The translations under genes and the position numbers were made by a program. Shown here in pieces: positions 23,874 through 34,255 of a DNA stretch of 64,000 bases. The notes beneath the pieces were generated by a model. That model was not told the origin of the DNA and made no database searches. It was given only the letters and a program-made list of their open reading frames with translations. Source of the stretch: JAJDXW01 sp965214795 (GTDB lineage Bacteria; Pseudomonadota; Gammaproteobacteria; HK1); NCBI GenBank assembly GCA_965214795.1, contig OZ243976.1, forward strand, positions 3,906,001 through 3,970,000, read 5' to 3'. Each line of letters opens with the position of its first letter. Position 1 is the stretch's first letter.

Positions 23874-25025
23874 ATGGCATCGACGACCGAGAACGGCTCC
23901 GGCTCCGGGGGCACCGGCCACCGCTCGGAAGCCGACCGGCTGAAGGAGGCGGGCTGGCTCTCCCGTCTCGTCCACCGTCCCGAGATCGGGGCCTTCTCGG
24001 GCATGGTCGTGCTTCTCGTGTTCCTCGCCCTCGCGGCCGGAGACGTCGTCTACAACCCGCTCGGGATCAAGAACAACCTCGCCATTGTCGCCCAGCTCGG
24101 GATCATCGCGACCGGCGCGTGCATGCTGATGATCGCCGGCGAGTTCGACCTCTCCATCGGGTCGATGATCGGATTCGCGGGCATGTCGATGGCGGTCATG
24201 CTCAAGTGGGGCCTGCCCTTCGGGCTCGGTCCCGCGTCGCCGCTCGCGGCGTTTCTGATCACCCTTTGCATCACGCTCTCGATCGGGTGGCTCATCGGGA
24301 CGATCGTGGTGCGGACCCGGCTCTCGTCCTTCATCGTCTCCCTGTCGTTTCTCTTCATCCTGCGCGGCGCGACGGAGGTGTGCTTCCGGACCTTCAACGG
24401 CTCGACGCAGGTCTCGGGGCTGCCGGACTACAAGCAGACCGACTTCTTCGCCGCCCTCTTCGGCGGCGAGACGTTCCAGTGGTTCTATGACGTCCTCTTC
24501 TGGCTCGGGCTCAACTACAACCGGGCCGGCGGCCAGTGGGTAACCGGGTTCGACGCCAAGGTGGCGTGGTGGCTCGTGATCGCAGGCGCCGCGTGGTTCG
24601 TGCTCTCGCGCACCCAGGTGGGCAACTGGATCTACGCGACGGGCGGAAACGAAGAGGCGGCGCGGGCGAACGGCGTCCCCACCGACAAGGTGAAGGTGTC
24701 GCTGTTCATGTTCACGGCGTTCTGCGCGACCATCTTCGCCGCGACCCAGGTCTTCGACACCAACACGGCCGACGCCGCAAAGGGCAACCTGAAGGAGCTG
24801 GAAGCGATTGCCGCCTCGGTGGTGGGCGGCGTCATCCTGTCCGGGGGGTTCGGCTCGATCGTCGGCGTGATCTTCGGCGCGGTCATCTTCGGACTCGTGC
24901 AGAACTCGGTGTTCTACATCTCCTGGATCGACGGCTCCTACTACCGGACGTTCCTCGGCACGGTGCTGCTCGTCGCGGCCTTGAGCAACGAGACCATCCG
25001 AAAACGAATCACCGGGGGAATATGA
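23874..25025 (+). CDS. Sugar ABC transporter permease (RbsC/FrcC type)
   Basis: The 383-residue inner-membrane protein has eight or more hydrophobic segments and the BPD_transp_2 signature. Visible landmarks are ACMLMIAGEFDLSIGSMIGF, SSFIVSLSFLFILRG, the cytoplasmic ATPase-contact loop YATGGNEEAARANGV, and IAASVVGGVILSGGFGSIVG. It lies between the binding protein and the ATPase; the ATPase GTG start is one base past this stop. Confidence 0.9.
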   Translation: MASTTENGSGSGGTGHRSEADRLKEAGWLSRLVHRPEIGAFSGMVVLLVFLALAAGDVVYNPLGIKNNLAIVAQLGIIATGACMLMIAGEFDLSIGSMIGFAGMSMAVMLKWGLPFGLGPASPLAAFLITLCITLSIGWLIGTIVVRTRLSSFIVSLSFLFILRGATEVCFRTFNGSTQVSGLPDYKQTDFFAALFGGETFQWFYDVLFWLGLNYNRAGGQWVTGFDAKVAWWLVIAGAAWFVLSRTQVGNWIYATGGNEEAARANGVPTDKVKVSLFMFTAFCATIFAATQVFDTNTADAAKGNLKELEAIAASVVGGVILSGGFGSIVGVIFGAVIFGLVQNSVFYISWIDGSYYRTFLGTVLLVAALSNETIRKRITGGI

Positions 25026-25026
25026 C

Positions 25027-25809
25027 GTGACCGAACCGCTCATCCGCCTCGAGAACATCGTCAAGCGCTTCGGCAACTTCACGGCCCTCGGGGGGGTCTC
25101 GATGGAGGTCCACCCCGGAGAGGTGCATGCCCTGCTCGGAGACAACGGAGCCGGCAAGTCCACGCTCATCAAGGTCCTGGCCGGCATGCACCAGCCGACC
25201 TCCGGGACGATCTACGTCGACGGACAGCCCGTCGTGTTCCGAAACCCCCTCGCCGCATCCGACGCGGGGATCGGCACCGTGTATCAGGATCTCGCACTCA
25301 ACCCGCTGACCTCGGTGACCCGCAACTTCTTCATGGGGCGGGAGATCACCAAGGGCACGCGGCCCTTCGGGGTCCTGCAAACGGCGCAGATGAACCGCAT
25401 CACCCAGGAGGAGATGGCCCGGATCGGCATCAACATCGCCGATCCGGAGCAGGCGGTCGGAACGATGTCCGGCGGGCAGAAGCAGACGCTGGCCATCGCC
25501 CGGGCGATCTTCTTCGGAGCGCGCGTGCTCATCCTCGACGAACCGACGTCCGCCCTCGGGCAGAAGCAGCAGCTCGAGGTGCTGAAGACCATCAAGCGGG
25601 TGCGAAGCCGCGGGGACATCGCGATCATCCTCATCACCCACAACGAGATCCACGCCCAGCTCGTGGCGGACCGCTACACCTTTCTCAGCCTTGGACAGGT
25701 GATCGGCAGCGGGGTCGCCGAAGACCTCGGGGGCGAGGATATCCGGCGGCTGATGGCGGGCGGTGCCCAGATGGCCGACCTCGAGGACGAGTTGGCCGCC
25801 ATCGCCTGA
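25027..25809 (+). CDS. Sugar ABC transporter ATPase (single domain, FrcA-like)
   Basis: The 260-residue ATPase has one nucleotide-binding domain, unlike the double-domain RbsA, and so resembles FrcA-type subunits. Walker A is GDNGAGKST, the signature MSGGQKQ, Walker B VLILDEPTSALG, and the H-loop LITHNE. The last 62 codons and 17 bases beyond the stop are repeated at 28654-28859, beyond a foreign cassette. This copy is intact, so the importer should still work. Confidence 0.9.
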   Translation: MTEPLIRLENIVKRFGNFTALGGVSMEVHPGEVHALLGDNGAGKSTLIKVLAGMHQPTSGTIYVDGQPVVFRNPLAASDAGIGTVYQDLALNPLTSVTRNFFMGREITKGTRPFGVLQTAQMNRITQEEMARIGINIADPEQAVGTMSGGQKQTLAIARAIFFGARVLILDEPTSALGQKQQLEVLKTIKRVRSRGDIAIILITHNEIHAQLVADRYTFLSLGQVIGSGVAEDLGGEDIRRLMAGGAQMADLEDELAAIA

Positions 25810-25826
25810 GGCAGGACGGGACGGGC
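25621..25826 (+). repeat. 206-bp direct repeat, left copy (3' end of ATPase gene)
   Basis: This stretch recurs at 28654-28859 in the same orientation with four differences in 206 bases (about 98% identity). It covers the ATPase H-loop through the stop plus 17 bases. The two copies enclose the 2.8-kb unknown-gene cassette. Confidence 0.95.
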
Positions 25827-25995
25827 CACGGCAGCCGCCACCCCGCCTCGCGATGGGCACCGCAGCAACTCCGGATTCGATGATGCGCTCTATCAGCCCC
25901 TCAGGATGGATCGCGGGTGGGGACGGCGGTGCCACCTCCCGCTTGGGCAGAGGATCCCGGCGGAACCAATGCACTCGACGCGGAGGGACCAGGCC

Positions 25996-26661
25996 GTGGC
26001 CTTCGAATCCACATTCCGATTGAATCGGGTGACGGTCGTCATCACAGCGGAGCTCTTCGGTTCTCCGATGTTGAGCCACGACCTTCTCGTAGCCAGCGGG
26101 ATCGTGCCCCAGGAATGGGAACTGGGTGACAATGGCGAGCACCTGGGTCCGACGGGGGTAGGCGTCGACTTTCGAAATGGGGTCGAATGGAACATGACTC
26201 CCGCGAGACTCGGCATCGGTCGAGCCTGCAACGGACGATTCGAGGAAGATTACCTGGTTCACGACCTTGCAAAGGCCTACCTCCGGACGTTTCCATTCGT
26301 CCCTTACAGAAACCTCGGGCTCAACTGGAGCATGTGTGCACGGCTCAGAGAGCCCGAAAGGTGGCTTACCCGGAGATTCCTGAAGGCCGGGCCATGGTTG
26401 AAAGATGGGCCGGAAATCATCTGTATGAGGCCGAGTTTTTCTCTGGACGCAGGGGATGCGGTATGTAACCTCGATTTCAAATCTGCCCGACTGGAGTTGA
26501 ACGACGGAAAATACGAGGACCTCGTGACGGTCGACTGTAATATCCATTACCCGGCCGATTTGGATACGGAACGGCGAATTGCGGCTATCGCCCGGTGGCA
26601 AGACCATGAGCAGTTCATACTCGCTGCCCTGGCGCAGTTAGCCGAGCGGCGGGACACATGA
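25996..26661 (+). CDS. Unknown protein, first gene of cassette
   Basis: From GTG 25996, eight bases after a GGAGGG site, the product is 221 residues; ATG 25906 and ATG 25969 are alternatives. It contains VTVVITAELFGSPMLSHDLL, TPARLGIGRACNGRFEEDYL and a C-terminal WQDHEQFILAALAQLAER. I recall similar uncharacterised proteins with a VVITADIF-type opening but can name no family. No membrane segment or enzyme motif is evident. The last four bases overlap the next start (ATGA). Confidence 0.6.
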   Translation: MAFESTFRLNRVTVVITAELFGSPMLSHDLLVASGIVPQEWELGDNGEHLGPTGVGVDFRNGVEWNMTPARLGIGRACNGRFEEDYLVHDLAKAYLRTFPFVPYRNLGLNWSMCARLREPERWLTRRFLKAGPWLKDGPEIICMRPSFSLDAGDAVCNLDFKSARLELNDGKYEDLVTVDCNIHYPADLDTERRIAAIARWQDHEQFILAALAQLAERRDT

Positions 26662-27725
26662 AAGCGCTTGCTGAAAATGTGTCCACGGATGTTTTTCCGC
26701 TTGCCAGGAGCGTGAGCCGACGTTGGGTACGTCCCGGCGGCGAGGATGCAGAACATCGGCCAGTAGAATCGTGGTGGAAGTCCTCTCGGTCCGCTCGTCG
26801 TGGCTCGTCAGCTCTCACCTCGATGAAAGAGAGCATAGAAGATGAGTACGAAGCATCGACAACGCCGCTGCTGGTCGCAGGAGAAAACCCGGACCATACC
26901 TCGGGAGCAACAACGCTTATTGCAGCCTGGATGAGGAAAAAGGAACGATACGATTTCTACCATCGTTCGTTCACAAGCGTCGCCAAAGCTCTCTCCAGAG
27001 CCCGGTCGATGGAAGAGGGCCAGTTCGGCTATAGCCCGTCGACATCAGCAGTTCCGGGACGTGGTCCGCAAACCGGGCATATATCGACGGCATCGGCCGG
27101 TCCCGGGAAGCTTGCAATCAAACGGGAAGGAACCAGTCGGGCCGGCTCGGGAACGTTGACGGGAACCTTCCTTGTCGACATCGACGAGATCGAGAACTGG
27201 TCCGGTCGACCGGGTACCATAACGACCTTTCACATTCCCTCTACCAGGGAGACCTTCGAACACGTCCGGGTCTTGTCGGATTTCGAAACAGGTGTCTGGT
27301 GTCAACAGATCGCTCGTTCGACAACTCGCGAAAATGTCTTCATGATTTTGAGGAGCGCGGGGCTGAAAACCGTTGGAGATCGGGTTCGTCATCTCGATGC
27401 AATGGAGGCCGAGGAACCCGATCCCAGAACCATTTCCCTTGGGTCGCTGAAGGAACTGGCACGTTTTCTCATCAGCGAACGAAGGCTGGGAGTGCCTTCA
27501 ATCGGCGTCACTCCCGATGGACTGGCGCATGCGCAATGGCGTATCCCGGAGAACGGGATGCTCGCGATGCAGTTTCATGCTTCGGGAGACATCCGGTTCG
27601 CCGCGATATCAGGCCCGTTCCAGTCGGGAATCAAAAGAGACGTCGTATATGGAACGAGGTCGAAAGAGAAAACACTGGAGGCGATTCGTCGATTTACCGC
27701 TTTGCTGGAGAGCAGGGGCTTGTGA
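26658..27725 (+). CDS. Unknown protein, second gene of cassette
   Basis: The 355-residue frame starts at ATG 26658, overlapping the previous stop. The first 230 residues are serine- and arginine-rich and hard to interpret; a lost frame or later start is possible. The last 110 residues look structured: LGSLKELARFLISERRLGVP, SIGVTPDGLAHAQWRIPENG, then MLAMQFHASGDIRFAAISGP. That pattern (catalogue-like strand repeats and a PDG turn) recurs in other uncharacterised accessory genes. No function is proposed. The stop overlaps the next start (GTGA). Confidence 0.55.
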   Translation: MKALAENVSTDVFPLARSVSRRWVRPGGEDAEHRPVESWWKSSRSARRGSSALTSMKESIEDEYEASTTPLLVAGENPDHTSGATTLIAAWMRKKERYDFYHRSFTSVAKALSRARSMEEGQFGYSPSTSAVPGRGPQTGHISTASAGPGKLAIKREGTSRAGSGTLTGTFLVDIDEIENWSGRPGTITTFHIPSTRETFEHVRVLSDFETGVWCQQIARSTTRENVFMILRSAGLKTVGDRVRHLDAMEAEEPDPRTISLGSLKELARFLISERRLGVPSIGVTPDGLAHAQWRIPENGMLAMQFHASGDIRFAAISGPFQSGIKRDVVYGTRSKEKTLEAIRRFTALLESRGL

Positions 27726-28153
27726 AGGCAATTCCGGATGAAGATCATGTTTCGAGATATTGCAGGCCTTCGGACTTTCAGGAGGGGGAACTCCAGGCTA
27801 CGGCATTCCAGGATAAAAATGACGATCTGTCAGTAAATTGGCTCGAGTACTTCGGAACCCGGGACATGATGGAAAACATCGACAGCGTACGGACCGCACT
27901 CCGAGCGAAAAATTACACGCTTCGCCTGAATGGACGATTTGCGGTTCTGAACGTCGGCGTCGCGAAGGCAGCAATTCAGGCAGGCTGTGGTCGTTCATTG
28001 CGATTCGAACATGACCCGAAAAAGGACGACCCGTCACATTCCGCTATACGAGGTTATTCCGGAAGGGACCTCGAAGTAGCGATCGAATTGGCCGCTTTGG
28101 CAGGGGAACACACACTGTACCCTGCCGTTGTTCAACGTGCAAAGTGTTCATGA
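27722..28153 (+). CDS. Conserved unknown protein, third gene of cassette
   Basis: The 143-residue product starts at GTG 27722, overlapping the previous stop by four bases. Distinctive blocks are IPDEDHVSRYCRPSDFQEGE, LSVNWLEYFGTRD, RFAVLNVGVAKAAI, HDPKKDDPSHSAIRGY and EHTLYPAVV. I recall uncharacterised proteins from scattered bacteria with the same IPDxDHVxRYC...DDPSH...YPAVV pattern. Conserved His, Asp and Cys residues hint at a metal or nucleotide site, but nothing proves activity. Confidence 0.65.
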   Translation: MKAIPDEDHVSRYCRPSDFQEGELQATAFQDKNDDLSVNWLEYFGTRDMMENIDSVRTALRAKNYTLRLNGRFAVLNVGVAKAAIQAGCGRSLRFEHDPKKDDPSHSAIRGYSGRDLEVAIELAALAGEHTLYPAVVQRAKCS

Positions 28154-28653
28154 CCCAAGGCACGAGCAAGGTCACATCCAGGCAGAATCATCGCATGAGG
28201 CCGGAACGCCCCACCGACCGCGAACGGGTCATCGAGCGCGGGATGCTCGCTCCGGCGCCGTACACCGAAATCCTGCGTTGGCACACCCGGAGAAAGGCTC
28301 CTTGGTCCGTCCCGGCCCGTTCGAAGACGCCCCGAGCGTCCCCGGCCGAGCCTGCCCCGTCCATGCCCTGTGCGGCATGGGAAATCCGCCATCGGAGGAG
28401 ATTGAAGCGCCTCGGTGGTCCGCTCACGACTCGACGCCGGGCCCGCCTTCGCCGCCCCCGCGCGCGACCTGGCTCAACTCCCGCACCCGATCCGAGCCTG
28501 CGACCCGGCCGCCCCGGCCGACAGTCCCGTAGACCGCGACGACGAACCGCGCCTTCGCCCCAGCGTCCAACTCTCCCCCGGAGCCCGCCAGACCCTGATC
28601 GGCCGTCTCAGGCGCGAGCGCAAGGCGCGTCTCATCGACGGGCTGCGCCTCCC
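28154..28653. other. GC-rich non-coding tail of cassette
   Basis: Five hundred bases between the third cassette gene and the right 206-bp repeat. Open frames exist, as expected in GC-rich DNA, but none has a ribosome-binding site or family-like sequence. One frame (from 28144) runs on into the repeated ATPase tail, which is coincidental. Confidence 0.5.
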
Positions 28654-28859
28654 GCGATCATCCTCATCACCCACAACGAGATCCACGCCCAGCTCGTGGC
28701 GGACCGCTACACCTTTCTCAGCCTTGGACAGGTGATCGGCAACGGGGTCGCCGAAGACCTCGGGGGCGAGGATATCCGGCGGCTGATGGCGGGCGGTGCC
28801 CGGATGGCCGACCTCGAGGACGAGCTGGCCGCCATTGCCTGAGGCAGGACGGGACGGGC
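28654..28859 (+). repeat. 206-bp direct repeat, right copy (ATPase gene remnant)
   Basis: This second copy of the ATPase gene end runs from the AIILITHNE codons through the stop and 17 further bases. It has no start or Walker motifs and is a remnant. Its four differences from the left copy are two silent changes and two replacements (Ser to Asn, Gln to Arg). Confidence 0.95.
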
Positions 28860-28908
28860 TGCGGGGGGCGGAGGCATCCCGAGCGGAATGCCTCTGCCCC
28901 GGCGGGGT

Positions 28909-29883
28909 TCAGGGCAGCAGGACGGTCGAGCCGGTGGTGCGGCGGCCTTCGAGCGCCCGGTGCGCCTCCGGCGCATCGGCGAGGGCGAAAGTCTGGTTCG
29001 TGCGGATCGCGACCGCCCCCGAACCCACCACCTCGAAGAGGTCCGCGGCCATCGCGAGCAAGTCCTCGCGGCGGGCGGTATAGGACATCAGGGTGGGCCG
29101 CTGGAGATAGAGCGAGCCCTTCGCGCCCAGCACGCCGATCTCGAACGGCGGGATCGGCCCCGAGGCCTGACCGAAGCTCACCATCGTGCCGGCCGGCCGC
29201 AGGCAGTCGAGGGAGTCGGTGAACGTGTCCCGTCCCACCGAGTCGTAAACGGCCGGGACCCCCGCTCCGCCGGTCAGCTCACGGACCCGCTCCACCACGT
29301 TCTCGCGGGTATACACGATGGGGTGATCGCATCCGTGGGCGCGCGCGAGCTCCGCCTTCTCGTCGCTCCCCACGGTGCCGATGACGGTGACCCCGAGATG
29401 CTTTGCCCACTGGCAGGCGATGAGCCCCACCCCGCCGGCGGCGGCGTGGAAGAGGATGGTGTCCCCCGCCTTGACCGGATAGCTGCTCTTGAGGAGGTAC
29501 TGGACGGTCATCCCCTGGAGCATCATGGACGCGGCCGTCACGTCGCTCACCGATTCCGGGACCCGCACCAGCCGATCCGCGGGGATGATCCGCTCCTCGG
29601 CGTAGGCGCCGAGCGAGCCCGCGTAGGCCACCCGGTCGCCGACCTCGAGGTCGGTGACCCCTTCGCCGAGAGCGAGGACCTCGCCCGCACCCTCCATCCC
29701 GGGGGCGAACGGAAGGGACGGCGCCGGATAGAGCCCCATCCGGAAGTAGACGTCGATGTAGTTGAGCCCGACGGCGGTCTGCCGGATGCGGGCTTCGCCC
29801 GGACCCGGCTCGCCGACCGCCACCTCCTCGAGGCGCATGACGTCGGGGCCGCCGGTCTCGTGAACCTGGATGGCATGGGGCAT
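28909..29883 (-). CDS. qor: Quinone oxidoreductase (zinc-independent MDR family)
   Basis: The 324-residue NADPH-dependent enzyme matches the QOR family: PHAIQVHETGGPDVM at the start, VGLNYIDVYFRMGLYP, GMEGAGEVLALGEGV, YAGSLGAYAEERIIP, the Rossmann fold HAAAGGVGLIACQWAKHLG and VYDSVGRDTF. It lacks the structural-zinc cysteines of alcohol dehydrogenases. ATG 29883 gives the usual length. It is transcribed toward the cassette and divergently from the CBS-yejA operon. Confidence 0.92.
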   Translation of the reverse strand: MPHAIQVHETGGPDVMRLEEVAVGEPGPGEARIRQTAVGLNYIDVYFRMGLYPAPSLPFAPGMEGAGEVLALGEGVTDLEVGDRVAYAGSLGAYAEERIIPADRLVRVPESVSDVTAASMMLQGMTVQYLLKSSYPVKAGDTILFHAAAGGVGLIACQWAKHLGVTVIGTVGSDEKAELARAHGCDHPIVYTRENVVERVRELTGGAGVPAVYDSVGRDTFTDSLDCLRPAGTMVSFGQASGPIPPFEIGVLGAKGSLYLQRPTLMSYTARREDLLAMAADLFEVVGSGAVAIRTNQTFALADAPEAHRALEGRRTTGSTVLLP

Positions 29884-30259
29884 TCGGAACTCTCCCTTGG
29901 GTGCGTGGAATCGGGGCCGCGATGCGACGGGAGGCGAATGATCGCGCCCCGGGCGGGTCGAATGCAATCGACCGAAGCGCTCGGGCGGGGCTCGTTTCTT
30001 GTCCGGCGACGGGTGAACCGGGCATGTTCGGCAGGCCATGCGGGAGCACATTTCGTCGTCCCGCGTGTCGATTCGCACCTCATGAAGCGGCCCTCGACCG
30101 CACGGCACGCCGGTCCGCACCCGCGGCCAGCACTCGGTCATGACAAAAATGGCCCTGGTCGCTCGGGCGGGCGAGCGGGTGGTCAGCGGGAATTGCAATC
30201 CTCCGGCCGATTCCTATAGCGTAGCGGGAGATTTTTCCGCCGCCGCGCGGAGGACCTGC
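29884..30259. promoter_or_regulatory. Divergent intergenic region with candidate promoter
   Basis: The 376 bases between qor and the CBS gene hold no supported gene. TTGCAA (30193) and TATAGC (30215), spaced 16 bases apart, form a weak sigma-70-like pair pointing right toward the CBS gene. The CBS start has a GCGGAGG site. Confidence 0.35.
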
Positions 30260-30672
30260 ATGAACGAGCGACGAGTCATCCGTGTCCGGGATCTGATGGC
30301 CGGGAGCTTCGGCACGATCGAGGGCAAGGCCACGGTCTCCGAGGCCCTCACCCGGATGAAGGAGCTCGGAACCGCGGTGCTCATCGTCGAGCCGCGCAGC
30401 GAGGACGACGAGCCGGGCATGCTTCTCGTGTCGGACATCGCGCGCGAGGTCCTCGCCAAGGACCGCTCTCCCCGGCGGGTCAACGTGTACGAGATCATGC
30501 TCAAGCCCGTGGTCTGCGTGCATCCGGACATGGACATCCGCCACTGCTCGCGGCTCTTCGTCCAGCACAGCCTCACCCGCGCGCCGGTCGTCGAGGAGGG
30601 GCGCATCATCGGGATCATCAGCCCCAACCGGCTGGTGCTCGACGGCCTTTACGCACTGCTGGGTGGCGAATA

Positions 30673-30673
<1 letters not shown>
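30260..30673 (+). CDS. Tandem CBS-domain protein
   Basis: The 137-residue protein is two CBS repeats with no other domain: RVRDLMAGSFGTIEGKATVS at the first strand, then VYEIMLKPVVCVHPDMDIRH and LTRAPVVEEGRIIGIISPNRL. CBS pairs bind adenosine nucleotides and act as sensors. ATG 30260 follows a GGAGG site. The last base of its TAG stop is the first base of the next gene's GTG, so it is coupled to the histone-deacetylase-family gene. Confidence 0.85.
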
Positions 30674-31732
<1,059 letters not shown>

Positions 31733-31740
<8 letters not shown>

Positions 31741-33748
31741 CCGGGAGGGTGCGTTGCAGCCGACGTCGGGCCGGACTCGGGAGGGTCGGACTCGGGAGGG
31801 CCGGATCCAGGCCGCGCGGACGACGGACCGGGGGGCGGGGGGCTTCGCGTCCGGGGGGGCGCGCGCGATTCGGCTGGTCGCGGCCGGGGCGACCCTCGCC
31901 GCCGCTGTCGCCGGCACCGTCGTCGGCGCGCCGCCGGCTGGCGCCGAGAGCACCATCCGCCACGCGACGGCCATCCGGGAGACCCCGCGGTATCCGGCCG
32001 GCTTTCCGCACTACGACCACGTCGACCCGGACGCACCCAAGGGCGGGACGGTGCGACGCGCATCGGTCGGTTCGACCTTCGACAGCCTCAACCCCTTCAT
32101 CGTCAAGGGGAATCCGGCGGCCGGGCTCGGGCTTCTCTTCGATACCCTGACCGAGGATTCCCCGGACGAGGCGACCGCCTCCTACGGCCTCGTCGCGGAA
32201 TGGATCGAGGTCGCCGACGACGGCTCCTGGACGACGTTCTGGCTCCGCCCCGAGGCGCGCTTCCACGACGGAAGCCCCGTCACCCCGGCGGACGTGGTGT
32301 TCTCGCTCGATATCCTGAAGACCAAGGGGCACCCCTTGTACCGGGGATACTACAAGGACGTCCTTGCCGCCGAGCCGGTCGAGGGGGATACCCCGTCCGG
32401 GCGGCGCCAAGGGGTCCGGTTCTCCTTCCGGGAGGGCATCAACCAGGAGCTCCCGAGCATTCTCGGGCAGCTCCGGGTGCTGTCGCAGGCCGACTGGGAA
32501 GGAAAGGACTTCAGCGAGACCACGCTCGATCCGCCACTCGGGAGCGGCCCGTACGTCATCGAGGAGGGGTCGATCGACCCCGGACGCTCCATCGTCTACC
32601 GGCGCAATCCCGACTACTGGGCGCGCGACCTCGCGGTGAATGTCGGGCGGCACAACTTCGAGCGCATCCGCTACGATTACTATCGCGACGCCACCGTCGC
32701 GGTCGAGGCGCTCAAGGCCGGCGAGTACGACCTTCGGCAGGAGAACGTCTCCAAGCGCTGGGCGGCCGGCTACGGCGGTCCGGCCCTCGACGCGGGGATG
32801 CTCCGCCAGGAGCTCCTGCCGCACCGGCTCCCGGCCGGGATGCAGTCGTTCGTATTCAATACCCGCCGCGCGAAGTTCCGGGACCCGCGGGTGCGTGAGG
32901 CGCTCGGCTACGTCTTCGACTTCGAGTGGACGAACCGTAACCTCTTCCACGGCCAGTACCGGCGGAGCCCGAGCTTCTTCTCCAACTCCGAGCTCGCCTC
33001 GTCGGGACCGCCGACGGAGGCCGAACTCGCGATCCTCGAGCCGTACCGGGGCCGGATCCCGGAGCGGGTCTTCACCACCGCCTGGAAGCCTCCCCGCACC
33101 GACGGCCCGGGGGGGCTCCGCCGGAATCTCCGGCACGCTCTCGCCCTGCTGCGCGACGCGGGCTGGACGGTCCGCGACGGCCGGCTCGTCGAGGCGTCGA
33201 CCGGCGCCGCGATGGACTTCGAGATGCTGCTCGACAATCCGGATTTCGAGCGGGTGGTGCTCCCGTTCGGAAAGAACCTGGAACGGCTCGGGGTGCGGAT
33301 GTCGGTGCGCACCGTGGACTCCGCGCAGTACACCCGGCGGATCTCGGACTTCGACTTCGACATGATCGTGGGCTCGTTCGGCATCACCCTGTCCCCCGGC
33401 AACGAGCAACGGGACTACTGGGGCTCGGCCGCAGCCGACCTTTCCGGGAGCGGCAACCTCGCCGGTGCCCGCGACCCGGTGGTAGACGAGCTGGTGGAGC
33501 TCGTGATCTCGGCTCCCAGCCGGAAGGCGCTCGTCGACCGGAGCCGCGCCCTCGATCGCGTCCTCCTCTGGAGCCACTACGTCATCCCCAACTGGCACCT
33601 CAACGCCTTCCGGATCGCGTCGTGGGACATCTTCGGCCGGCCGAAGACGGCGCCCGGCTTCTCGCTCGGGTTCGACACCTGGTGGATCGACGAGGCGAAG
33701 GCGGAGCGGGTGCGGGCGTGGCGCGAGAGGCGTGCGGAGAGCCGATGA
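31733..33748 (+). CDS. yejA: YejA-like peptide ABC transporter substrate-binding protein
   Basis: The long family-5 binding protein (671 residues) takes up oligopeptides; in E. coli, YejABEF also imports microcin C. An arginine-rich leader precedes a signal-like segment (RLVAAGATLAAAVAGTVVG). Hallmarks of the YejA subgroup are YDHVDPDAPKGGTVR, SFDSLNPFIVKGN, SPDEATASYGLVAEWIEV, DFEWTNRNLFHGQY and DYWGSAAADLSGSGN. ATG 31733 overlaps the previous stop. Its expected permeases yejB and yejE lie 23 kb downstream, beyond an island. Confidence 0.9.
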
Positions 33749-34255
33749 GCGGATCCGGCGGACGGCTGCCCGCACGCAATGGCGGCCCTGACCGCAATCG
33801 TTCCGTTGTCCCGCCGCTGACGCCAATCCAGCGAGCCGTGCTCCCTCGAGCCGCCACGTGAGCCGGCGGGGCGGCGCAAGACGCAGCGGGGGCGGCGACT
33901 CGACGGGTTCTCTCGGATTCATATATGAACACTAATTCACATATGATAAGTTAGCCCCCGTCACGTGCGTGTGCTCGACCCGCGTTCAGCGAGGCTGCCG
34001 GCGATGCCATCGATCGAGAAGGAATATCGGGAGTCTCGTTCTCCGGCGGCGGCGCGGGTCGGTGGCCCGAATCGCCGTCATGAAGGGAAGCGAAGGGTGC
34101 GAGCCCATCCCGGGAGCACGCTCCGGATCCGGCCACTTCGACCTCATCGGAGCGGCGCGGCAGGGAACGGCTGGTCGAGCGCGCATTTCATTTCGGAGGG
34201 CCGAAACGGTTTTCGCCCTCCGCCAGCGACTCCATCCAACCGACAGGAGAGGAGA
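33749..34255. other. Island left junction and dpp leader region
   Basis: About 500 bases without a supported gene. It starts with GC-rich DNA continuing from yejA, then turns AT-rich at 33915-33955, where the two-box operator lies. The remaining 300 bases upstream of the binding-protein gene would be a long 5' leader. No integrase or attachment-site duplication was seen. Confidence 0.45.
33918..33947. promoter_or_regulatory. Two-box AT-rich operator upstream of dpp-like operon
   Basis: Box 1 is the perfect palindrome TTCATATATGAA; box 2 is TTCACATATGAT, starting 18 bases later. The same pair with the same spacing occurs at 45456-45485 before the other importer operon. A TATGAT hexamer (33942) inside box 2 could be a -10 element. 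This is a likely repressor site, perhaps for the island's IclR protein. Confidence 0.7.

Larger units (their letters stand above)
25827..28653 (+). other. 2.8-kb inserted cassette with three unknown genes
   Basis: The segment between the two 206-bp repeats differs from the surrounding DNA. From about 26000 to 28140 it is visibly richer in A and T, with codons such as AAA, GAA and ATA that neighbours avoid. Its three genes overlap by four bases each, like an operon. No integrase or transposase is inside. The final 500 bases (28154-28653) are GC-rich again and hold no recognisable gene. Confidence 0.8.

Noticed and set aside
23322..25187. A 621-codon minus-strand frame across the sugar importer
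   Set aside because: It is antisense to the binding-protein and permease genes, whose plus-strand products are clear.
28144..28842. A long frame ending in the repeated ATPase tail
   Set aside because: The part before the repeat has no family character, no Walker motifs and no good ribosome-binding site. The tail is a duplication remnant.
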